NCBI GenBank assembly: GCA_002104985.1
Contig: MCGO01000313.1
Location: 1-35,254, forward strand
Length of the DNA: 35,254 nt
Origin: Rhizoclosmatium globosum
Taxonomy: Eukaryota; Chytridiomycota; Chytridiomycetes; Chytridiales; Chytriomycetaceae
Direction of reading: 5' to 3'
Positions 20,443-31,500 of this stretch are shown here, piece after piece. Position 1 is the first letter of the stretch. The number at the start of each line of letters is the position of its first letter. The notes beneath the pieces were generated by a model. That model was not told where the DNA came from. It saw only the letters and a program-made list of their open reading frames with translations, and searched no databases. The position numbers and the translations under genes were made by a program.

Positions 20443-22656
20443 ATGGATTCTTACATAATATTCCAGATTGCATACCAATTGACTGAGAACTTGAAAGCAA
20501 TGAACTCACCGAAAGAACGTGCGGGTGAAGACTTTAGCTCCATCCAAAAGTGGCTGAAGAATCTTCCATCAATTGGAAGTCTGGAACGATTGGGAGGGTC
20601 GCTTGAAGACACTTCAGTTGGAACTTCCAAAAGGCTCAAAAACTCAAGAGAGACATTAAACCAAAGCACTAAGGCTGCTTTAAAGGATGATATGGCTAAC
20701 CTCGCCGCTGGGAAATCGGATGTGTCCGAACCAAAGCCACTTACCCCGAAGCAAAGTCTTGGCCTTGAAAGTGAAAAGAGGGATATAAGTGGGGCAACAA
20801 CTGCAGCTCCCCTTGGTAACATTTATCCACAATCAGCTTCACAAGGAATTCCACAAATCACACAATCTCCTTCCGCTACTTTGAAGAAAGGTGGCCGTCT
20901 TCAAGAAGTTGCCTCCCAACAATCACCAGAAAACACAACTATGGGGTCGGTAATTTCTATTCAAGGTCTGCACACATCTTCATATTCCATAGCCGTCTCC
21001 GACGATAATACTGGATATGGTAGTCTCACTCCTGCAGCCTCATCTTCTCCAAATTTGGCTGCAAGGCATCTGACGAACTTGGGATCAAAACTCATTCATT
21101 CCACCAATCATACAGAATCAGCTTCTGTATTTGACAAAAAGCATCAACTGCGAACAGAGCTTGTTGGTTTCGATCGCGCGAGAAATTCATCCACCTCAGA
21201 GTTTGGCTCGGCTGAATCTAATCCGCATACACGACTGTCAGTAAACTCGGCTAGCACAAGGGGGCGCAAAATTACTGCGAAAGACATCAACAATCAAGTT
21301 AACTCGTCAAGGGAGGGTATTAACTTGATAGGGAGCAAGAACAGTGACGACCCTAACCGAAGGCCTACTGCTTCATTCGATGATGGTCTTGCCAGAAAAT
21401 CTAGTTTAACAGGGGCTGACTTTAAACGAGGAATATTGAATACTTCAAACCGCAGATCCAGCCTAGCCAAAGAAGTCCAACCCATTACAAACACAAAAGC
21501 AGACATTATGGGTTCTGAGTCATCGTCTTTGGAGCAAGTTCAATCTGCACAAGGATCTGAAAACAGCCTACAGCAGAGTGACTTTGATAACAATTCGTCA
21601 TCTGTATCACACAGACCTCAAAGGGATTCATATTCTGCGCCCTACCATCAGATTTCGGATACGAACGGATCCAAAGTCAAGACATCGGAGAGTTCTATCG
21701 ATGTAGGGGAAAGTCCAAGCACCGACTCACTAGTACAGAATAGTTTTGTTCTAAAACTCAAACGTGGGTCGCTTGAATTCCGAAATGATAGGTTGGCGCG
21801 TCCAACCGATTCTTTATCAAGCCAGGCTAATACATCTGGCGATGGCCTGTCCATTTCAGAGAGTAGAGAAGAACACGTTAATTCATCAAATGACATGCTT
21901 TCTCTGGACTCATACTCAAAAAGTATGAGTAGTGTGGATGGCGCCTCTATTGCGTCGTCCTCTGGCGAACCTAGCAGATTGTCAAATGCAAGCCAAAAAG
22001 GAAAGAAGCGAATAACTGCGGCCATGCTTAATGTTTTGAAGGGTGAAGGAGGTGGTATTAAAAGTGACGTGGGTCGAAAAAGTCTGTCAACAGACGAAGG
22101 AATGGAGAAGAGTATTTCATTGAGTAGTACCGATAGTACGTAAATATGAAATACTCAAACTCAAACTTACCTTGTTCTAGATTCGCGAGGAAATTCCAAG
22201 ACGTCTGTGGATAGCATGCTTTTGAGGGTGGGGAACAGTTCTTCGAGTCTGGAAATGCCTCGAGCGTTCAGTGGATCAGTAAACGCATCAAGTTTAGGGC
22301 TTGACGATCTTCGGAAAGAGTTTCTGTCGGGTCCAAACCTTCATCAACTCACAAAACCAGGGGATTTTGCGCCACCACCTGGCCACAAACCCAGAAATGG
22401 TACTCTAAAAAGCATATTGAAGCAACTCGAAATTACTTCTCCAAAAACTATCGCGGCGACTTCTTTGCTCGGAGCTCCTCAACCAGCAGTTGTCGATCAT
22501 TCCAGTGATTCGCTCGATGATCCATCAAATGCATCTCGCACCAAGATCAAGTGGGATAAAACGAGAATTTACACGTTTGAGCCTGGTGAAGACGAAAACG
22601 GGAAAGTTCGTGGAAGTTTGAGCAAAGCCAAAAAACGTGACTTGATGCGAGTTTAG
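20443..22656 (+). CDS. Serine-rich, largely disordered protein with C-terminal basic motif
   Basis: Two exons, 20443-22135 and 22181-22656, joined over a 45-nt intron with GTACGT donor and CTAG acceptor; 722 residues. Most of the sequence is Ser/Asn/Lys-rich without a folded domain. Two short segments resemble each other: GRKITAKDINNQVN (about 275) and KKRITAAMLNVLKG (about 520), so a repeated linear motif is likely. Near the C-terminus KIKW fits the K/R-V/I-x-F/W docking pattern for protein phosphatase 1, followed by DKTRIYTFEPGED, reminiscent of fungal proteins with such a C-terminal RVxF-type segment. The many RKSS, RRSS and RKSL sites suggest phosphorylation by basophilic kinases. No known family is recognised. 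It lies 225 bp from the GH31 gene and 159 bp from the SH3 genes on the same strand. Confidence 0.7.
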
Positions 22657-22815
22657 GATAATCGCTCGACAGTTCTTTCAGTCTTTTTATTTTGCATCTT
22701 TGGCATAAATGTTTTTTGATATCAATAGTACAATTCTCCGATATGGATTCCTTTGTGTTCATTGTGCCTTGAACAAAGACGTATATTCTTCCACGACAGT
22801 CCACAAACAGGTCGA

Positions 22816-24162
22816 ATGCCACCACACGTTCCTGATCAAAAGGGGTTTAATAAGCGCTTTGTTGCTGCAGAACAGCTATTGCACGTCATTCTCAGACGAG
22901 CGCAAGACTTCACAGTTGGAAACAATGGTGCAATCAACAACAACGTTGCACAACCATCGACTACGAACATAGCTATTCCCGTTGGCGCCGGTGTTTTTGC
23001 TCTTGTCGCAGTCGGGGCTCTCCTCTTTGCCAAGTTTGGTCGCAGAAATCAACCAGCCGAATCTGGCAGCATAGAACCTACCCAAGCCGAAAAAGCCCCG
23101 CGAGGATATATTGCTGAAATCGAAGACAATTTCAAACTGCCTCAAGATATTATTAAATCAACCGCTGAAGCTGTCAACCTTGTACCCAATGTGAACAAAA
23201 TCCAGCTCTCACCCATCACAGCGCCGCCGCCGGCACTTACTCCGCTTGACTCCATCGATATTGAAACAGTACCACTAGAATATCATCAGCTTCAAGAATA
23301 CGCTCCTCGAAAGGTTGTTCAAGCCCCACGAAGAAAGCACTCCATTACACTGGACATTGATACCTCTGCAGCGCTATCTGGTACAAGACCTTCCACAAAT
23401 GCTAGACCTATGCCAGGCATTGCAGATGTATCGTCGGGTGATAATCTCGCGGTTACATCGTTAATGGACCTGTATCCATCGTCAGCCTCATACTCTGCAA
23501 ATAGTCTGTCAAAAGACGAAGAACATATGCAGCAAGATCCAGAATATGCTTCCGCAAACTCGTCTATGACATCAGTATCTGTCTCTTCACAGAAAGTACT
23601 ACGGTTCAAAGTTGTTGAGCCATGGGTACCCCAACGCTTCGACGAGCTCGACCTACATGTAGGTGAAATTGTTCATGTGTATCAAACATACAAAGATGGT
23701 TGGTGTGAAGGATGTGTTGAAGGTGCAGATGAGGAAGAAGGCATGTTTCCCAGGTCAGTTAGTCCTCTAACCGGTTATTAATTGTTAACGATGTCATTCG
23801 ACTTCAGGGTTTGTCTAGCGGAGTTTGCACTGTCAATCGGAGACCTCAACAAAGCCACTGGTACAACAAACAGCTCCAACAAAAATCCGAGCCAAATTTC
23901 AGCAACATCATCCGAAATTATAGGTGATGGGGAGAAGCGGTCTAGTGAAATTGTTTCCTCCCAGTCACCTCCAGAACCAACGACAACGGAAAACTCAAAC
24001 CAGTTGGAAATGATGGACATGTCGCGTGATGAGTCGGCTGATCTCGCTGAAGGGTTTGGAACACCAAAGTCAAGATTTGTTCCCGATTTGGAGGATGAGG
24101 ACGAAATCGATAATGAGGATACACCACGCAATTCAGATTTTCCAACAGCAAAGTTGCATTAA
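22816..24162 (+). CDS. Fus1-like membrane protein with C-terminal SH3 domain, copy 1
   Basis: Two exons, 22816-23753 and 23808-24162 (54-nt intron, GTCAGT donor), 430 residues. I chose ATG 22816 because its start (MPPHVPDQKG) lines up with the start of the neighbouring paralogue (MPPYYVDPHN). The order is: short N-terminal region, membrane helix at about 53-73 (IPVGAGVFALVAVGALLFA) followed by basic residues, a long disordered stretch, an SH3 domain at about 260-316 (FDELDLHVGEIVHVYQTYKD then WCEG and GMFPR), and a tail of about 115 residues unique to this copy. The intron splits the SH3 domain after MFP. SH3 domains bind proline-rich partners. The layout resembles yeast Fus1, a cell-fusion membrane protein with a C-terminal SH3, but that is similarity of architecture only. 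Confidence 0.8.
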
Positions 24163-24335
24163 TTTCAACACACATCTTTTATTTGACTTATTCATTTTAT
24201 AAAATGCTTTGTTTGTTGACCGTTATTGTACAGATGAAAATCTCACACAATCACACCACAAAGAGATTTGCTGAAAAGAACAGCAGGAACTATAGCTATC
24301 ATTCAAACTCAAATTCAGCAAGAAGCGTACGCATT

Positions 24336-25499
24336 ATGCCACCTTACTATGTTGACCCGCATAACGTGGCAGCATATCCACAATACGAAACGCTCGAAAA
24401 CGTGATTGCTCAGCAAAGGCGTGATTTGGCAGTCAATAATTTGCCTGGCGGCAGTGGCTCATCTCCGTCGTCGCCAACTGTCGCGTCAACAGTATATACG
24501 AGCTTGACACACCCAAACACAGCCCTTCCGATTGCAGCGGGATTCGTTGCTATAGGAATTGTAGCATCTGTATTTCTGTTTGTTCATTATGCACACGAAC
24601 GAAAGAAACCTCACTTGGATCATTTGGAAAACTTTGTAAAGTCCCCCAAAATTGATCATTATGCTGCTGCACCAAAGTTGGAACCACTTGACCTCAAAAA
24701 CGAAAATGTTATCAAATCTGTCGCACTCCCCCCTCCTGTATTCCAGGAGCGAATGGGAAACAAAGAGGAAGAGAGCGTTGAGGTGATGAGCTTAATGCGC
24801 AAGATTCGAGGCAAGATTGAAGGAGGGGAAACGCCAGCTATTCCTCAAGAATCTCACGGATTCAAAAATGTGCAAAGGCGAACCTCAGGAGGACGGGGAG
24901 AAGGACAGCGATCGAGGCCAGATTCGCTGATAGCTTTTGGAGATTCACAATTGTTGAGCACCCAATTGACACCATCTTCAACGTCTTCAGACCGTCAAGT
25001 AAATTCTGTTCCAGTAATACAGATTGAAGCAGGTAGTGAGGGCAATCGAACACGAGAGAGTAGCATAGCGGTGAATGAAGCAACTCAGATTGATGTGCAT
25101 GTACACGCCAGTACTACCACCAACAAGAGTGAAAAGAGAAGCGTACCGCTTAAGTCAAACTGCGAAGTATCTTCATCTCTAGGAGAAATTCAGCAATTGG
25201 CCCAAGATTCAAAGCGATCTTCATGTACATCAGTATCAATCTTGTCCTCACAAGTAATGCGTTATCGGGTGGAGAGGCCGTGGATTCCACAGCAAAAAGA
25301 TGAACTTGCACTAAAAGTGGGCGATATTGTTCATGTGTACCAAGTGTTCAATGATTGCTGGTGCGAAGGTTTCGTTGATGACGATGTTGAGGAGAAGGAG
25401 GGTATGTTCCCACGCGAATGCCTGGGCGAACACCCGCTCTCCCTGTGGGATCTTGCTGGAGCAAAGGCCGAGCTAGAGATGGAGCCGCTAGACGACTGA
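24336..25499 (+). CDS. Fus1-like membrane protein with C-terminal SH3 domain, copy 2
   Basis: Single exon, 387 residues from ATG 24336. Upstream in-frame codons exist back to 24183 and would add about 50 Asn/Ser-rich residues, but alignment with copy 1 favours this start. A membrane helix at about 63-85 (LPIAAGFVAIGIVASVFLFV) is followed by a disordered cytoplasmic region, then an SH3 domain at about 306-365 (KDELALKVGDIVHVYQVFND, WCEG, GMFPREC), ending 20 residues later. Copy 2 lacks the intron in the SH3 and the long tail of copy 1. The two genes lie head to tail 173 bp apart, which indicates tandem duplication followed by loss or gain of an intron. Family and ligand are unknown; a receptor, adaptor or polarity-site role at the plasma membrane is possible. 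Confidence 0.8.
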   Translation: MPPYYVDPHNVAAYPQYETLENVIAQQRRDLAVNNLPGGSGSSPSSPTVASTVYTSLTHPNTALPIAAGFVAIGIVASVFLFVHYAHERKKPHLDHLENFVKSPKIDHYAAAPKLEPLDLKNENVIKSVALPPPVFQERMGNKEEESVEVMSLMRKIRGKIEGGETPAIPQESHGFKNVQRRTSGGRGEGQRSRPDSLIAFGDSQLLSTQLTPSSTSSDRQVNSVPVIQIEAGSEGNRTRESSIAVNEATQIDVHVHASTTTNKSEKRSVPLKSNCEVSSSLGEIQQLAQDSKRSSCTSVSILSSQVMRYRVERPWIPQQKDELALKVGDIVHVYQVFNDCWCEGFVDDDVEEKEGMFPRECLGEHPLSLWDLAGAKAELEMEPLDD

Positions 25500-25560
25500 C
25501 ACTTACTTTTCTCCGTCATTCCTCTTTTCCTTTCTTTTCTTTAAATATTAATAGTATAAA

Positions 25561-28500
25561 ATGAAGCCGTCGGACTTTGTTGCGCTGCGCAGCCAATCGA
25601 TTGAAGAGCGGCTGATCGCGGCGGCCGTTGAAGCCGCGCCGCCGCCGCCGATCGTCGCGCTTGTCGCCGCCTCGGACGCGCTCGCAAAGAACAGCGCCGT
25701 GGCCCTGGACCGACCGCTGTTTGAGCCGCGTCCGCCCGCGTTGCTCCTGCAGAACTTTGTGCCCTTTCAGACGTACGAGATTGTTGTCGCCTTCAGAAAC
25801 AACGACAAGGTGATTGATCACTGGAGTTATTCCTGCCTTAATCGCCAATATCTTACACGCCCCCTTCTTCCTACAGTTTGCGCGCAGAATCCGTTTGGAG
25901 CCAATCAATCATCCTCATTTTTCTATATCTGGCTTAAAGAATGATTCTATTCAGTCCGGAAAGATTGCCCCTGGAATGGAGGCTCAGTTCCTCCTCAAAT
26001 TTGTCCCCGAAGAACTCATCGACTACCAGTATAATCTTATCTGCGTCACAGAACGCGAAAAGTTTCTTGTTCCGATTAGAGCTTACGGTGCTCGAGGTAT
26101 GTTGTTGTTGTTGTGGCCCACCAAACTGACAATCCCAATCAACAATTTCTTCAGGTGTCCTCGACTTTCCTGATGCAATCGCCTTCCCCGAATCGCCCAT
26201 CCGTTCCATATCCTCAAAAACTCTTTTCGTGAGGAATATTGGTGACAGACCCGCGAAATTTATGATAGATGTTGCTCCTCCATTTGAGGCTGTTCCAGAC
26301 TCAGGATTCCTTGACGTCAAGAAAAACATGCAAATTGATGTCCTCTTTAAGCCTGAAGTTAGTGAAAAATTGCTTTTAAGTTTAAGGATTCTATGCTAAG
26401 CACTTTTACGTAGCGTGCTGGAAGCTTTACAAACAGTCTTCTTGTTAAATATGATACTGGCGAAGTTACCCGCGTCGTCCTTTCAGGAAACGCCGAAGAC
26501 GCCAACATCCGACTTGAAAAGACTAGTATCAAAATGGATAACACATATATCACTCTATCATCTATGAAGCAGATGCGAATCTTTAATCGCAGTGATAAAA
26601 TGGTGAGATCGTTTTCTATTTCTTTCACTAACGACTTGAAAACAGACGAAGTTCCAATGGAAAACGTTTGGAACTTCTGCCGAAGACAGACAATACAAAC
26701 TTAAGAGAAAACTGGCGGTTGACAAACAAGAAGAAGTCGAGTGTCTCTCGTTTTATAATCAACTGGTGAGCACTTTATCTCCATAGCACATTTACATATA
26801 CGTGTCATCCAGGCAACAAACCACAGCTTAGCGTTATGCGACCTCGCTCCTATCACTCAAAAATATAAGGTTCGAGTCTTATAATTGTTGCCACGTAACT
26901 TACTAGAGCCAATCTAAAGAATAAGCGTCGGGAAATTGAAAACGACCCTCTACTCGTCACTGATTCAGAGTTCACAATGCAGCCTGCTGAAGGAACAATC
27001 TGGCCAAATAGTCATGTAGATATTTTTATCATCTTTCATCCAAAGAAGGCCGGTTCCAACACAACAAACGTCTTTTGCGATGTGGAGGGACGTCAAAATC
27101 GTCTTCCGTTGTTGCTCAAAGTAAGAACTCGGGCCATACATAGCATAAACTAATGTATTGTAGGGCGAAGGCATAGGACCGAAAGGGAAGTTCTCCACAG
27201 ATTTGATCGATGTGAAGGAAGTCTTCATCAACACACACCATCAGTTTGAAGTAACGTCCAGATTTTGTCTCATATTGTATCTTAACGTCGTACCTTAGCT
27301 ATTTCTCGAGAACAGAGGCGATATTGACTTCAAATTCACACTTCTGAAACCTGACAGTCAATTTGGTCCGAAATTCCAATTTCGCCCCGATTTTGGAGTA
27401 TTGAGAGTAGGAGAACAGCAACTTATCGAAGTTTCTTTCAATAGCGATATTCTTGGAACATTTTCAGAGGTGCTCGAATGGGAACTGGAAGTAAGTCCTC
27501 ATTTTATCATTTCATCGATAATTCTAACGTACATGGACAGGGAGCTTCTGAAAACTTGTTTTTGAATCTCTCTGGAAGAGTGATTGGTCCAACATTTCAT
27601 TTCAACCTTCCCCAACTTGACTTTGGACAGCTCTCGTATGGATTTCCAGCAACGTCTTCCTTCCAAATTCTGAACACATCTTTAATTCCAATGGATTTTT
27701 TGCTCAATATGAATATGGACAATGGAATAACTTCTGATCAGGAGTTCAGCATTACGCCGCGAACGGGGATCATTCCTCCACTTCAGAACATAGACATCAA
27801 AGTACTTTTCACGCCAAAATATTTGAAAAAGTATAGTGAGGTGTTGTGTGTCGATGTCGCTGGTGTTGGTGAGAATTTACAGCAGTTGGCTATTTTCGCC
27901 GACAGTATTGTTCCTGAGGTTGGTTTTCAAATAATCAAAAACGTGTAAATTAATTAATGTTTTGCAGGTCACTCTCGCTACACCAATAATCGACTATGGT
28001 GACTGCTTTCTCTGTTATAACTACCAAAATGATATTGTCTTGAAGAATGATACGCCTTTCCCGGCTAAATACGAGCTCCTTACTCAAGAAGAGGCTGCAA
28101 AAAATGTGTACTCATACTCGTCTCGAAAGGGAAGCGGTGTAATCCAGCCTCGCTCTGTTGAACGAATTCAAATGGACATTCAAATCAAACGATTGGGGCT
28201 CATCAATTTTCCGGTGTTCATCAAAATCACTGGAAACGAAGAAGTACCCCTCGCTGTAGATATCAGCGCAATGGGAGTCGGGCCAAATGTAGTTTTTTCT
28301 AGTATGGAGTTGAATTGGGGGAAAGTTCCTGTTTTAAAAGACACGGTCGCGACGCTCACGCTCACAAATGATAGTCCTATTTCCGCATCATTTAACTGTA
28401 ATACTGTCAGCGATGCATCATGTTTTAAAATTGAACCACTATTTGGTGTTATTGCACCAGGAGCTTCAATTGATATTGTCGCTACAGCATTTTTGGACGA

Positions 28501-31500
28501 TAGTCTCAAGTTTACGGATATCTTGAAAGTCGCGATTCAAAACGATGGAGTTTATGAGGTACAGCTTGTTGCTCGTGGACAAGGCTCAACTATTATGTTT
28601 GATGAAAGTCTGAAGTCAATTGACTTTCATGATGTCTTTAGCAACCGAGAATGCTCTCGTGAATTTGTGTTGGTCAATCGAGGGCGTCGGTCTCAAACAC
28701 TTCATTGGTTGACAGAAGATGAACGACTGTCCAAAAAAGAGGCAGCGGCTTTATTGGCTGCTGGTGGGGGACCAACTTTCGAAGTTATTCCTTCTAGATT
28801 TTTGCTGAAGCCTGGAGCATCGCAAGTTATTGTTGTGAAGGGGTACTCAAACAAATCTTGTTATTGCAAAGAAGTTCTTCCATGTCAAGCTATGTTGGAT
28901 AAAGATCCCGCAAGAAGAGTTATTATTGAGGCCACCGTTACGGCTAATTTCATAAATCCGCTGTTGGAAATGACACCTCCTGTGATGAAGTTCATCTCTG
29001 CACAAACGAAGGATGAAGATATCGAGTTGTTGTCGCAAGGGCTAACCCTCAAAAATACGTCTCTTCTACCCCTACATTTGGCATTTAAATGTCCCATTCC
29101 TTATAGTATCGAGCCAATCGAATCGGATTATCGGTTGAATCCAGGGGAAATCTTAAATCTTAAAATCAACTACGATCCGCACTACAACACGAACAGAATA
29201 TCATGTAAAGAGCATGCCAAGCTCGGAATCACATATTCGGAGCATCCACAGAAAGACTTCATTGAGCTGTTTAGTGAAATAACTTTTCCAAACACAAAAT
29301 TCAGCACATCTGATATTGACTTTGGCTGTATCCCTAACAACACAGAGCAACGAAAGACTTTCGTAATAACTAATACAAGCACTCTTCCCGTCGAATATAA
29401 CTGGTTCTTTTTGGAGGATTCGATTAAGATTGAAGGAGAGCTCAATGAGCAGGAAGTTTGCATTTCTCAAGTGTTTGATATTCTACCCGTAAGGAGTATA
29501 TTGCAAGAAGGGGAAAGTGAAACTGTTGAAGTGTCCTTCTTTGGTCACCCAAACAGCAGTTTCAGCGCTACAGTCATTTGCGACGTCTATGGTGGCCCGA
29601 AGTACGAACTGTTCTTAAAGGGAGAAGCTTCCATCATTGATTTTACATTCGACAAGCAGAGTTTGGACTTTGGTACGCGTATGTATCAGGATATCCTGGA
29701 ACAAGAGCTCAACATCGCCAATACCGGGAACGTGACGTTTGACTTTAATACAATCATATTTCCGAGTAGTTGTTTGTGGCAAAAGATTTTGGTGTCACCA
29801 AGTACGGGAACTATTGCTCCTCATGGAAAACAGAAAATATCTGTCCGCTTCTGTAGCAGTGTACCTGAAGCTATTGATGAGCATTTCTTCGTTCAAATAG
29901 CACTGTTTGAGCCTATTAAAATCAGAGTGACAGGAAGTGGTATTTTCCCTCTGATTCATATGACTATTCCCAGAATTACGGATGCTAAATATGATACCGC
30001 ATTGAATGAGGCGAAGAATACTTTGATGGTCAAAACCAAAAAAAGTACGAGCCCTCTGGATAAAAAAGCAATCGCTTCTCCCGCTCCAGATTTAAAATCG
30101 GAGGAAAAACTAGACGCTGAACTGGAGGCTGAGGCAGAAAGAATATTACTTCGCGAAAAGACACTCAAGTTTTTATTTGAATTGACAGAGGAAATCAAAT
30201 CGAAGACTCCACTGATTCCAAAGACCAAAACTATTGGATCATCTATCCTTTTGTTCAAGAGTTTACAGAAAACAAAAGACAAAAGAGCTAACGGGACCAT
30301 TTTTGAATCGTCGTCTGTTGTGCTTGCTCACTATCTTTGCAGTTTCGGGAACGTTATTCGAAACACAATCAAAAAGAAACATTCACTTTAACAAATCGAA
30401 GTATGCATCCAATTTCATTCCAACTGGACAAAATGTTTTGATGGGAACTGGGTTTAGTATTGAACCAGACCGAGTCAAGCTCTTGCCAGGAAAACCACAC
30501 TACGAATCAGTAGAGTTTCAAGTCACATTTCAGGCTCGCAGCCAAACGATTGGTTTGGTTCAATTGGATCTTCCAATCAATGTTCAGGGTGGGCCAACAA
30601 CTATTTTATCACTTCAGGCCGACGTGACACTACCAGACCTTCATTTGTCAACCAACGAAGTAGAATTTGGAGAAGTCATGTGTGGGCTGCGTAAGACCAT
30701 GTCAATACAGTTACATAACAAGAATTCTGTTCCATGTGAATGGTCAACTATTTGTGCACTGCAAGATCTTGTTCTTTCGAAATTTAATGGAATGGATAAA
30801 AATGGGTCAAAGAAGAAAAATGGAACGTCTTTGTTGAAGGAGTTTGAGTTCGTTCCAAAGTCTGGAGTTCTCCAACCTTCTGAAAAGGTTATCTTGAACA
30901 TAAGATTCTCTGCAAACGAAGAAAGAGATTACGAATCAGTTGTTCCTTTGAAAATCAATATGAATAATCAGCCCATTCCAATACATCTTCATGGGCGAGG
31001 AGTTAAGCCAATCATTCAATTTGAGCCTGAAACACTGTCTTTGGGACCCATCCTTCCTTGTGCAGAAGGAACTGAAGGAAAATTCACAATAATCAACCCG
31101 ACAAATTATCCTGTGGAGATCTATTCGATTGAGTTCGATCAACATTACGAAGAAGAGGAAGAATTATTGCGCCACGTTGATGGATATGAAGGAAATCTTC
31201 TCTTCTTACCACCTCGCGAACCAGGGCAACCACTCCCCGAACATATAATTGAAACAGCAAAAATGAATATGCAAAAGAAATCTGCTGCAATTCAAATTGG
31301 TACAGACTCGATTACAGTTGGGAAAGCTCCTGAAACGACAGGAGTTGGGGAGCTTGTTGACAATCTTCCACGAAACAACATCAAATCCCCCGGTATTCCA
31401 GATATTCCTCATGACCCAGCATTTGGTATCATCCTTCATGGGCCACCATTTGCTGGAAAGACTACTCAGCTAAAAAATTGCAGGCAATGTTTGATCTGAA

